From: Stieleria magnilauensis
Lineage (GTDB): Bacteria > Planctomycetota > Planctomycetia > Pirellulales > Pirellulaceae
Reading direction: 5' to 3'
DNA length: 64,000 nt
NCBI GenBank assembly: GCA_007753675.1
Contig: CP036432.1
Span: 7,008,233 to 7,072,232, forward strand
How positions within the stretch are numbered: position 1 is the stretch's first letter; every line of letters begins with the position of its first letter. The translations under genes were made by a program, and so were the position numbers. The notes under the pieces were generated by a model. The model saw nothing but the letters and a program-made list of their open reading frames with translations, was not told the DNA's origin and searched no databases. Below, one piece after another: positions 18,897 through 27,427 of the stretch.

Positions 18897-21800
18897 TTAT
18901 CGAACGACTCGATCTCAAAGCGTACGGATTGTTCAGCGACGAATCCCTGGATTTGTCCGCCGGCCCCCGTCGCTTCCACCTGGTTTACGGCCCCAACGAA
19001 TCGGGAAAGTCGACGTGTTTGCGAGCGATCAGCGCGCTGCTGTTCGGCATCCCAACCCGGACGACGGACAGTTTTCTGCATTCCAACGCAAAACTGCGCG
19101 TCGGTGCGACCTTGCTCGGTCCCGACGGAAATCGTCTGACGGTGATTCGCCGCAAGAACGGCAAAACAAAGCTGCACGCCGAAGACGACAAGACGCCGAT
19201 CGACCCGATGGAATTGGAGCAAATGCTCGGGGGCATCGACGAAGCCGCCTTTCATCATCGCTTCGGGCTTTCTCACGAACAGTTGGTTGCCGGTGGACAA
19301 GCCGTCTTGGACAGCAAGGGTGAACTCGGTGAAATCCTGTTTGCCGCCGGTGCGGGCGTCGGCCGGCTGAAAGCGATTCAAGCCGAACTTGAAAACGAAA
19401 GCAAGGAACTGTTTCTCGAACGCGGCAAGAAACGCATCAACAGTTTGCTGAGCGAACTGGACGAAAAACGCAAAATCGTGCGTGAACTCCAGACTCCGCC
19501 GGCCGAATACCAGCTGCTCAAACGCCAGTTGGCCGAGGCTGAGCAACAATCGCAAGAACTGGCCGACGAACGCACACGGTTGGCCCAGTCGCTGGCCAGG
19601 CAGAAGGCGATCCGCGAAGCCCACGCGATCGTTCCCATCTGGCGACGGCACAAGGCCCAATTGGAAGCGTTGTCATCGGTGCCAACGCTCGACGAAGACT
19701 TTGCCGCCCGCCGCCGAGAAGCATCCGCCAACCGTCAAACCTATCAACGATTGGTCGATCAATTACAACGTGAGATCGAGGCCACGGAAAAAGAAATCCA
19801 ATCGTGCCTGATCGATCCGGCAACGATCGAGCATGAAACCGAAATCGTCGCCTTGTTCCAAGGAATCGCCGCGCGCGAAGCGGCATCGAAAGATCAAGCC
19901 AACCTGCACCGGGTCGTCAAAAACCGCAACCGCCACCTGCGTGAATTGCTGCGTGATCTAGAGATCGACATCGCCGACGACGCTCCGGACGATGAAGTCG
20001 ATCAACACGTCGACCGGTTGCACGTCAGCGACGCGGCGCAAATTCGAATCAACGAATTGGCCGGTGATTGCGAGATGCTGCGACAACAGGAACGCGATTC
20101 ACTGGAGTCGCTGCAAGCGTTGCGGAAACAGCTTGCCGAATTGGACGACGAACTGGAACGACATCCAGACGTCGCTGACCCGGCGATGATCGAGTCGGTG
20201 CTTTCAGAGATCGGTCCGCCGGCAACCCTGTTGGATCAAGCCGACCAAGAACGGTCCAGTTGCCGAGATCTGGAATCGCAGTGCGAACGATTGATCCGAG
20301 AACTTCGACTCGGCCCGATCAGCCTCGACGATGCGGCACGCTTGCAACCGCCGACGGCCGCAGAGATCGATGACCACGACCAAACGCTCCGCGATCGCGC
20401 GCGGGCCGTTGACGATGCTCAGAAAACAGTCGCGACCTTGCGGAAACAGCTTCACGATGCGGGCGAAAAACTGACCCGCTTGCAAGCCGATCAACCGCTT
20501 CCGACCGAGCAAGAACTCGAACAAACACGCGAAATACGTGACCAATGGGTCGATCGACTCGCCGCTTCCCGCGACGAGGAAGCGAACTTCCAAGCGTCGA
20601 CACGCCAGGTGCGGCAGTCGATTCGCACCGCAGACGACGTGGTCGACACCATTCGCTCCCACCAGAAACAGGTGACCGAGCGGGCGTCGGTCACACTGGA
20701 AATTGCCAAATTAAAGGACGCGATCGACGCGGCGGACGAAGCGGTCGTCCAGGCCGAACGGCTGGCCGCGGAGGCATCCCAGCAGTGGAGCCAGCTGTGG
20801 GAAAGCTGCGGGATCGCCGCCGGCAAAGTCCGCGACATGCGAAACTGGGTCGCCAAACATCAAACCCTGGTTGAAAAATACCGCTCGCTGGAAAAAGAAC
20901 GCAGACGGCTGGATTCCACCCTGACTCGCATTGATCGCAACGCGAGGCGGTTAGCCCACGCCCTGCAAGGGGCTTGGTCCGCCCGTCCCGTCGCTGCCGG
21001 TCATGTCGCTGCCGGGGATGGCGAGACGTCGGCTATGGCGGATGACCCGATGAATCTGGAATCCTTGCACGATCGCGCAACAGCGCTGCGGAATGAACTC
21101 GTCGCGGCTGCCTCGCATCTGGAACAGATCCGCCGCAAGCGAAACGAAATCCACGCGGCGCTGCCCGCGGCCGAAGCCAAGTACGAATCCAATGCGGCGA
21201 AACGAAAGCAATGGGACAGCGACTGGAAGCAGGCGATTGCATCGTTCGCCGGCGATCAGGACGTCAGTCCAAGCGTGATCAGCATGCGGTTAAAGAAGAT
21301 CGCTAAACTGTTTGAAGAGACTCGTGAACGCGACATCATCCTCGGACGAATTCGCTCGATCGATGACGACGGCCGTTCGTTTGCACAGCGGGCGACGGTG
21401 ATCGCACGAATCGTCGGTTTGGAATGCAAACCCGACCAACACAGTGCGGAGATCGCGCAAGCGTTGTACGAACGACTACAAACGGCCAAGAACGCGGCCA
21501 ATCAAGCCGAGCGTTTCAAAGCCGATCTGACCGCGGCGAAAGCCAGACTTGTCGACGACAATCAGGTGCTCGAAGCGGCCGCGGGACAGCTTGCCCAACT
21601 TTGTCGCGAAGCCGGCGTCGACACCAGCGACGAATTGCCCGGCGTGGAACAAAACGCCGCCGAAAAGCGAGCCGCCCTACAGGCCTGTGCCCGCGCCGAA
21701 GAGCAATTGGCGTTGATCGCCGGTGGAGTCGCGGTGGAACAATTTGCCCAGCAAGTGGAATCGCATGATCGGGTTGAACTGGAACACGAAATCGGCAAAC

Positions 21801-22459
21801 TCGAAGAAGCGTTGCAGACCCTGAACGATCGCTGGTCCGCAGTCGAACAGCAGGTCGGGGCGCTCAAAAAAGAGCTGTCCAGGATCGACGGAGGAGACCG
21901 CGCGGCGGAATTGAACCAAGAACTGCAACTGCTGCACGGAACCATCCAGCGGGAGTCGCAACAGTACGCCAAGCTGCGAATCGCGTCGATGATTTTGCAA
22001 CAATCGATCGAGCATTACCGCAGCGAGAACGAAAGTCCGGTGTTAAAAATCGCCTGCCAAGCCTTCGAAGAGTTGACGTGCGGTCGATATGCCGGGTTGA
22101 AACCAGAGTTCGATGACAAGGGGCGTTCGAAATTGTTCGGCATCGCCGCGTCGGCCCAGGACGAGGAGAATCTGGTGCCCGTCGACGCGATGAGTCTGGG
22201 GACCGCCGATGCATTGTACTTGGCGATGCGGCTCGCATCGCTCGAACACCAACTCTCCGCGGGGCACGCGATTCCCGTCGTGATCGACGACTGTTTGATT
22301 CAATTGGACGACCAACGCACCGTCGCGGCGATGAAGCGGTTTTCGAGATTATCCGAGCGAACGCAAGTCATCCTGTTCACCCACCATCAACACCTGATCG
22401 AGTTGGCGCAGTCCGCGCTGGAACCCGACCACTATCATCTGCATCGACTGGCACGCTGA
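18893..22459 (+). CDS. YhaN-like AAA ATPase with long coiled coils
   Basis: The 1188-residue protein is an SMC/Rad50-like ATPase, the likely partner of the upstream phosphoesterase. It begins with the YhaN-type ATPase head: IIERLDLKAYGLF, Walker A VYGPNESGKST (residues 31-41) and a Q-loop-region motif FHHRFGLSHEQL. Roughly 850 residues of heptad-rich coiled coil follow. The second head has LSLGTADALYLAMRLA (about 1101), Walker B IPVVIDDCLIQLDD and a His switch (LFTHHQHL). I see no Rad50 zinc-hook CxxC in the middle, which favours YhaN over SbcC. Confidence 0.88.
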   Translation: MIIERLDLKAYGLFSDESLDLSAGPRRFHLVYGPNESGKSTCLRAISALLFGIPTRTTDSFLHSNAKLRVGATLLGPDGNRLTVIRRKNGKTKLHAEDDKTPIDPMELEQMLGGIDEAAFHHRFGLSHEQLVAGGQAVLDSKGELGEILFAAGAGVGRLKAIQAELENESKELFLERGKKRINSLLSELDEKRKIVRELQTPPAEYQLLKRQLAEAEQQSQELADERTRLAQSLARQKAIREAHAIVPIWRRHKAQLEALSSVPTLDEDFAARRREASANRQTYQRLVDQLQREIEATEKEIQSCLIDPATIEHETEIVALFQGIAAREAASKDQANLHRVVKNRNRHLRELLRDLEIDIADDAPDDEVDQHVDRLHVSDAAQIRINELAGDCEMLRQQERDSLESLQALRKQLAELDDELERHPDVADPAMIESVLSEIGPPATLLDQADQERSSCRDLESQCERLIRELRLGPISLDDAARLQPPTAAEIDDHDQTLRDRARAVDDAQKTVATLRKQLHDAGEKLTRLQADQPLPTEQELEQTREIRDQWVDRLAASRDEEANFQASTRQVRQSIRTADDVVDTIRSHQKQVTERASVTLEIAKLKDAIDAADEAVVQAERLAAEASQQWSQLWESCGIAAGKVRDMRNWVAKHQTLVEKYRSLEKERRRLDSTLTRIDRNARRLAHALQGAWSARPVAAGHVAAGDGETSAMADDPMNLESLHDRATALRNELVAAASHLEQIRRKRNEIHAALPAAEAKYESNAAKRKQWDSDWKQAIASFAGDQDVSPSVISMRLKKIAKLFEETRERDIILGRIRSIDDDGRSFAQRATVIARIVGLECKPDQHSAEIAQALYERLQTAKNAANQAERFKADLTAAKARLVDDNQVLEAAAGQLAQLCREAGVDTSDELPGVEQNAAEKRAALQACARAEEQLALIAGGVAVEQFAQQVESHDRVELEHEIGKLEEALQTLNDRWSAVEQQVGALKKELSRIDGGDRAAELNQELQLLHGTIQRESQQYAKLRIASMILQQSIEHYRSENESPVLKIACQAFEELTCGRYAGLKPEFDDKGRSKLFGIAASAQDEENLVPVDAMSLGTADALYLAMRLASLEHQLSAGHAIPVVIDDCLIQLDDQRTVAAMKRFSRLSERTQVILFTHHQHLIELAQSALEPDHYHLHRLAR

Positions 22460-22468
22460 CGACCAGCT

Positions 22469-23131
22469 TCACCGTTGCACGCGATAGCACCGACACGCCA
22501 TCATCGGATGCAGTCGGTCTGCGGAGTCGGTCAGCACCAGATTCTGCGTCGCCAGCACGGAATCCAGATCGACCAATCGTCGATTTGGGAGCCCCGTCTG
22601 CCAACGAAAGAAACGGTGCATCAACCACTGGTACGCGGTGGCTTGTCGCCGCCGCCAGGTGGAAGACGGCCAGACGAAATCGACGAAGTAGAAGGTGCCG
22701 TCGTCGCGGAGACCGGCAAGAAACCGGGGCACGTTTTCGGCTAACTCACCTTCGCTGAAACAATCCAAAAAGAATGCGGCCACCACAAGATCGAAATGGT
22801 TTTTCGGCACGTCGTACGATCGTGCATCGGCTTGAATCAAATCGACGCGATCGAGGGCCCCGATCCGTTCGACCCGTCGCCGCTGTTGATTCAGCATTTG
22901 ACGGCTCTGGTCAACCGACGTGATCCGGCAATCCGGTTGGGTGATGCAAAGTTGTTCGAGCAGCCGTCCGGTTCCGTCACCGAGAACCAACGCTCGACCG
23001 ACGGGAGGGAGTTGGTCCATTAGCGCGAGACGCGCCCGGAGCAGTGCATTGCCGAACAGGCAGATTTCTAGCCCACGATAGACCATTGCTAGACGGTCGT
23101 ATCCCCGTACCGATTTTGCGTTGTCGTTCAC
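22469..23131 (-). CDS. SAM-dependent class I methyltransferase
   Basis: The 220-residue protein has a Rossmann-type methyltransferase core: the SAM-binding region ALVLGDGTGRLLEQL (motif I), an acidic residue after strand 2 (ITSVDQSRQML), DLIQADARSYDVP (motif III) and LVVAAFFLDCFSEGEL (motif IV). The start is GTG at 23131. It converges on the DNA-repair operon with a 9-nt gap. A UbiA-like membrane protein lies upstream on the same strand, across a palindromic repeat, so lipid or quinone modification is possible but not shown. The substrate is unknown. Confidence 0.8.
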   Translation of the reverse strand: MNDNAKSVRGYDRLAMVYRGLEICLFGNALLRARLALMDQLPPVGRALVLGDGTGRLLEQLCITQPDCRITSVDQSRQMLNQQRRRVERIGALDRVDLIQADARSYDVPKNHFDLVVAAFFLDCFSEGELAENVPRFLAGLRDDGTFYFVDFVWPSSTWRRRQATAYQWLMHRFFRWQTGLPNRRLVDLDSVLATQNLVLTDSADRLHPMMACRCYRVQR

Positions 23132-23161
23132 CAGGACGATCCTTACCAGCGAGAAGCGTGA

Positions 23162-23290
23162 CGGCTTGTTGATTTAATCCGATCGCACGTGGGGTTAGCC
23201 GTTTCGCGCAAGCGTACGGGCATTCATCATGTCGATCACTCACCGGCGCCCGTAGGCTCGCGCCAAACGGCTGATTAAATTAACAAGCCG
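23162..23290. repeat. Palindromic repeat element of about 130 bp
   Basis: Outer arms 23162-23179 and 23273-23290 are inverted copies with one mismatch in 18. Inner arms at 23193-23221 and 23248-23275 are also inverted copies. The right inner arm is the reverse complement of a stretch in the 180-bp array (53375-53402), so the two belong to one repeat family. A second family word (CCACTGGCTGACGCCACGTGC) follows at 23330-23350 and recurs near 34270. Confidence 0.85.
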
Positions 23291-23356
23291 GTAAGCGAGC
23301 GGCGCGTGTGGCGTTCGCTGTCATCACGCGCCACTGGCTGACGCCACGTGCTGGGA

Positions 23357-24319
23357 TCATCCTACCGCAAAACCGGACAGGCTCTCGACGACTGAACCGG
23401 TGACCCAAAAGACAACCGGCGGTATCACCAACGCAACATCCGCCAAGGCAACCAACCGACCGATTGATGCCGCCCCCGTCCCATCCATCGACTGCGTCGC
23501 CAAAGACCGTGAACCGGCGACGGCCAATGCGAGCAGCATCGCATCACTGGCGATCAAACAGAACACCATCCCCGGCGGAATCGTCTCGATCACAACCAAA
23601 ACAGCCGCGATCAAGGCGTGCAGAATCAGAGCGCCCGGTAAAACGCCGACGGTACCCGGTGCACGCAACACCCATGAGTCAAATGCTTGGATCCGATCCA
23701 AATCACGCTCCAACATTGCGATCGTCAAACAGTTGGCGGTAAACACGAACGCTGCCATCAGAACCGAAATCAAAAGCGGACGAAAATCGCCTGGTGTCAA
23801 TTCAGACCACGCGATCAGACTGACCCCGAATGCAAACACCAACCCGGCCAGTAATTCCTTGGGCAACCATCGCGCCGAGTTCCTCGGGAACTGCACGCTC
23901 GCCACATAAGCGACGACGACGGCGATCGCGGCACATCCCCAACGCAATTGGGCATCGGTTGCAGAGGAGACCACCAGCGCGGTATCCAGCCCCAACGCCA
24001 GAAACCATCCCAGGCAAAGCGGTCTCCGATAGCGGAAGTGAAAGTGATGACGTATCGAGTGCCGCCGCTCGGTGTCCAATCGAATCGAATCGAACAGCCG
24101 ATCGGCGGTGTAGACCAGCCAAATCGACAGACCGATGATCGCGAATTCATACAGCGAAGGCAATCGATCGCAAAACGAGCCCGTCAACACGAGCAACCAA
24201 ACCAGACCGACGGTCACCGAATCGAGCGAGAGCGCGTTGGCCCACGCCCACCAGGGAACGTGAGCCGTGCGGTCAGAAATCTGGTCTTCCGTCACAGTCT
24301 CCCCAATCAGATTGTGCAT
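23357..24319 (-). CDS. UbiA-like integral membrane protein
   Basis: The 320-residue protein has about eight hydrophobic segments. After the second comes LVYTADRLFDSIRLDTE, with Asp residues spaced like the first prenyl-diphosphate motif of UbiA prenyltransferases. After a later segment comes NCLTIAMLERDLDRIQAFD, which resembles the second. UbiA enzymes attach prenyl chains to aromatic or other acceptors in the inner membrane. The fit is partial and the acceptor unknown. The gene precedes a methyltransferase on the same strand with 225 nt between, filled by a palindromic element. Confidence 0.55.
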   Translation of the reverse strand: MHNLIGETVTEDQISDRTAHVPWWAWANALSLDSVTVGLVWLLVLTGSFCDRLPSLYEFAIIGLSIWLVYTADRLFDSIRLDTERRHSIRHHFHFRYRRPLCLGWFLALGLDTALVVSSATDAQLRWGCAAIAVVVAYVASVQFPRNSARWLPKELLAGLVFAFGVSLIAWSELTPGDFRPLLISVLMAAFVFTANCLTIAMLERDLDRIQAFDSWVLRAPGTVGVLPGALILHALIAAVLVVIETIPPGMVFCLIASDAMLLALAVAGSRSLATQSMDGTGAASIGRLVALADVALVIPPVVFWVTGSVVESLSGFAVG

Positions 24320-24441
24320 TGCTGATGCTTCTGTCCGGACGCGGGTGAAGAGCCGCCCAGTCTCCGATCGCGTCGATTGCGTACAATGGCCAGTCCACCT
24401 TGGACTACAATCCTCGCTGGCAACGCTAACACCTCATTTTT

Positions 24442-24512
24442 TAGCGGTAGGGCGCGAGCCCTCCGGTATTTCGGGAACGATGAGGGACCGGAGGGCTTGC
24501 GCCCTGCCGCTA
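24442..24512. repeat. Palindromic repeat with 26-bp arms
   Basis: Arms 24442-24467 and 24487-24512 are inverted copies with two mismatches in 26. The word GCTAACACCTC occurs at 24425-24435 and again at 24509-24519, so it could be a target duplication or part of the element. A related copy with a decayed right arm lies at 44661-44735. The 323-nt gap at 24320-24642 holds nothing else recognisable. Confidence 0.8.
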
Positions 24513-24642
24513 ACACCTCGTCAAACGCACGGAATAAATGCTTCACAACGTTACAGCGCCGGGTTCAGATTTCAAGAACCGCTGGGTTGCCGTTGATCCA
24601 GCGTGACCACCATTCGCATCAAAAACGAACCACATTAAACAG

Positions 24643-25488
24643 ATGTCGGGGTTGAACCGAAAGTCCAGCGTCGCGCACGGTAGCGAAACCAACGCCAGAA
24701 AGTTCGTTCGCAATCTCACCGTCACACTCTATGGATTGGTGTTTGTCGCGTCCGCATTTTTGGTCACGCGATGGCAACTTGTCGACGACGGAGGGTTGCT
24801 GTTTGTCGCCTTTGTGCTCAGTCAGTGCTCGATGATTGCCCTTTGGGCGGCGGATTATCGCGGCCACACTGCCATTTCCTGTGCCGCGATCACCTTCTTT
24901 TCAATCCTGTGCTGGTGGATCATCGCCCGTTTTCGGTTCGTCGGTTTCGGCGACGCGTCGGAAATCTGTTGGGTGATCGTCGTCACGACGCAGGCCGTGG
25001 CAACGATCACCGGTGCGACATGCATCGACACATTTTCAAAGTCGTCGCGACGAAAATACAGTGATCGCATCGTCCACGGCGTCCAACTGCGAAGACTCTC
25101 GTTCGGCATCGGAAACCTGATCCTGTGGACCACCTTCGTGGCGATCGGGCTACTGGTCGTTCGACAAATCTTGTACGCCAACGGCTGGACCGCCGATTTG
25201 CCCGGCGCGACTCAGACCTTGCTCGCCATCCTGATGGGACTGTGTGGTGCAGCCATCGCCGTGATGTGGCTGGCGACTTTCCGGGGTGCGATTTGGACCG
25301 TCGTTGCACAACGATCACTCATCTGGTTTCCGGTCTTTCTGTTCGGCACCCTGTTTTTTCACATGCTGCTGGCCTATTTGCAAAAGGCGAATTTCATTCA
25401 GCCGACAAAAACAGTCGTGCCGTTGGTCGGACAGTATGTGTTGAGTGGCTGGACGCTTTTGGCGACTCTCAATCACACCCGCCGCTAA
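24643..25488 (+). CDS. Multi-pass membrane protein of unknown function
   Basis: The 281-residue protein has about seven hydrophobic segments (for example LYGLVFVASAFLV, CAAITFFSILCWWII, FLFGTLFFHMLLAYL) with a short basic N-terminus. No catalytic motif is recognisable. The ATG at 24643 gives a normal cytoplasmic N-terminus. The stop overlaps the convergent DUF6268 gene by 4 nt. I cannot assign a family; the even hydrophobic pattern and lack of frameshifts support a real gene. Confidence 0.6.
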   Translation: MSGLNRKSSVAHGSETNARKFVRNLTVTLYGLVFVASAFLVTRWQLVDDGGLLFVAFVLSQCSMIALWAADYRGHTAISCAAITFFSILCWWIIARFRFVGFGDASEICWVIVVTTQAVATITGATCIDTFSKSSRRKYSDRIVHGVQLRRLSFGIGNLILWTTFVAIGLLVVRQILYANGWTADLPGATQTLLAILMGLCGAAIAVMWLATFRGAIWTVVAQRSLIWFPVFLFGTLFFHMLLAYLQKANFIQPTKTVVPLVGQYVLSGWTLLATLNHTRR

Positions 25489-26450
25489 AAACGAGTCCCG
25501 ATCCGAATCAGCACTGTGTCTTGAATATCCAGATCACTTCGACCACGTTCAAATTCGAACCGCCGACTAAACGCGTAACCCACCTCGGCAGAAATCGTGC
25601 GTCCCAGCGCGAACGGCATTCCGGCTTCGCGACGAGGCGTCGATTCCCAACCGAGCACGAATCGCCAATCGCGATAAGTCAGTTGATCGTTCACGCCGTC
25701 GTCTTGCCGGTAGCCCCAGGTTCCTCCCTCCATTCCGGCCCCGATGTAGCCCCATTGTTGGCGTGTCCCATCATCGGCCAACAACAGTGACGCGCGGGGT
25801 CGAGGAAACGAGGCGTCGAATCGCAGGCAGGGATTGGGCTGGTAGATGAACCCGATGGCCGGAACGACGGGGATGTCATTGCGACCGAGTGCGATCGCAC
25901 CGAAGGTCCAAGTCCAACGCTCGTTGGGCTGGTACAGTGCGAATCCGCCGCCGCGGAACTGCCACGCGTCGCTGGAGTGGTTGTCGCCATCGGTCGCGTT
26001 GGCGACGCCCAGCATCCAGCGAAACGACCATCGATCGTTGCGACGGCGCATCCATGACAACCCGATCGAAGTCTCGTACAGATCGCCCGGCAGATCGAAA
26101 ACCGCCGGTGCGTTCAGCTCAGTGAATTCGAATCCCAGGCTGACCATCGGCGGAGGGGGACCGAAGATCGGATACAACGGCATCGTGACCCGTGCGTCAT
26201 ATGATGAAAGCTCAACGTCATCGGCTTCGGACAGCCACTGAACTCCCAACCGGAAACCCGGACGCATGAGTCGCCGAAGTCGCTCGAGCGTCATGCCAGC
26301 AGGGGTCGGGGACGCCGTGTTCAAGACCGATGCGTGAACGACGGATTCCGCCTCCACCGAACCTGACGCTTCCTGCGCAGCAACCCGCGTGATAACTAAC
26401 GGCATCATCACGAACGAAAGCACTGCTGCTAGAAACGTCCTCGCTCTCAA
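25485..26450 (-). CDS. DUF6268-type outer-membrane beta-barrel protein
   Basis: The 321-residue protein has a signal peptide (TFLAAVLSFVMMPLV, cleavage near RVAAQ). A domain of alternating hydrophobic/polar strands follows (VSLGFEFTELNAPAVFDLPG, WSFRWMLGVANATDG, YIGAGMEGGTWGYR), ending in aromatic IRIGTRF, as expected for a barrel inserted by the BAM machine. I recall this pattern as DUF6268, a planctomycete-enriched family; function unknown. Start ATG at 26450. It converges with the upstream membrane protein, sharing bases at both stop codons. Confidence 0.65.
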   Translation of the reverse strand: MRARTFLAAVLSFVMMPLVITRVAAQEASGSVEAESVVHASVLNTASPTPAGMTLERLRRLMRPGFRLGVQWLSEADDVELSSYDARVTMPLYPIFGPPPPMVSLGFEFTELNAPAVFDLPGDLYETSIGLSWMRRRNDRWSFRWMLGVANATDGDNHSSDAWQFRGGGFALYQPNERWTWTFGAIALGRNDIPVVPAIGFIYQPNPCLRFDASFPRPRASLLLADDGTRQQWGYIGAGMEGGTWGYRQDDGVNDQLTYRDWRFVLGWESTPRREAGMPFALGRTISAEVGYAFSRRFEFERGRSDLDIQDTVLIRIGTRF

Positions 26451-26788
26451 ATCTCCGATCCATCCGTGTGTCGGTTGCGGGAAACATCGTGTTCCACGCG
26501 ATTTCGTCGAGCGAGTCCGGTGGATGACAGAACTCTAGCAGTCGATCAACCCGGAACGAAATATGGGATCCCGCTGCAAGTGCCCTGTCAGCGTTCGACT
26601 TCGGCTACCCGGTCTTCCTACCCGCCATTTCCCTGCCGTTTCCGACGCGGCATCGGCCTCCCAACCACATCCCTGGCAGACGTTTCCTGTCATTTTCAGT
26701 GTCATTTCGTGGCACGACGGCCGTTCGTTCACCGCAGAGCTAGCTGGCCCCCTACAATCTGTGGTCAGTCCCTGCCAGAGGTTATCAG
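26451..26788. other. Divergent intergenic region, no gene seen
   Basis: These 338 nt separate the reverse barrel gene from the forward redoxin-kinase pair. ORFs crossing it have no recognisable content. Promoters for both directions are expected here but I cannot place them by eye. Confidence 0.55.
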
Positions 26789-27400
26789 GTGTCTCTACAA
26801 CCAAGATCGTTCTTACTCTTGTTCTCCACCGTGCTCGCCTTCGCGACGCTCGGGTGCAGTCGCGTTCCCGACGACGGAGTCCGATTTGCCGAGGTGACCG
26901 CGTCGCAGCCGATCACGATCGAGGACTTTTCGGGCTTGCGATTCACCGACAAAGACGGCAATGAAATCGCGTTGTCCGAAGTCATGACGCGAGACTATTT
27001 GGTGCTGGTCATCACCCGCGGCTGGTACGGAGGCGTCTGTTTCTATTGCGCGTCACAAACCTCACGCTGGGCACGACGTTTCGACGAACTGGATCCCTAC
27101 AACGCACAGCTCGTTGTCATCTTCCCCACCGAAACCGACGAAGACGCTCCGAAGTTGAGCGAGTTGACCAAGCGGATCAAGGGAGGCGACATCCCCAACG
27201 AAGACATTCCGTATCCGATCCTGTTGGATATCAATTTGACAGGCGTCGATCAGTTGGGAATTCGAGCGGAACTTGCCAAGCCCTCCACCTACATCATCGA
27301 TCGGCAAGGGCGTGTCCGATTTGCCTATGTGGGCGAATCGATCGCCGACCGGCCCACCGTCGACTCGGTGCTTCGACAACTCGAACAATTGAACCGATAG
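26789..27400 (+). CDS. Redoxin (peroxiredoxin/thioredoxin-fold) lipoprotein
   Basis: The 203-residue protein starts at GTG 26789 with a lipoprotein signal: hydrophobic SFLLLFSTVLAFATLGC, with the lipobox Cys at about residue 23. The mature part is a thioredoxin fold of the AhpC/redoxin type: YLVLVITRGWYGGVCFYCASQ carries a Cys-x2-Cys pair at the position of the peroxidatic Cys. ELAKPSTYIIDRQGRVRFAYVG matches the cis-Pro and last strands. It is likely tethered to a membrane and acts on thiols or peroxide outside the cytoplasm. The kinase gene starts 28 nt downstream, so the two probably share a transcript. Confidence 0.78.
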   Translation: MSLQPRSFLLLFSTVLAFATLGCSRVPDDGVRFAEVTASQPITIEDFSGLRFTDKDGNEIALSEVMTRDYLVLVITRGWYGGVCFYCASQTSRWARRFDELDPYNAQLVVIFPTETDEDAPKLSELTKRIKGGDIPNEDIPYPILLDINLTGVDQLGIRAELAKPSTYIIDRQGRVRFAYVGESIADRPTVDSVLRQLEQLNR

Positions 27401-27427
27401 ACCATTCGACGGACAACCGAATCGAAC

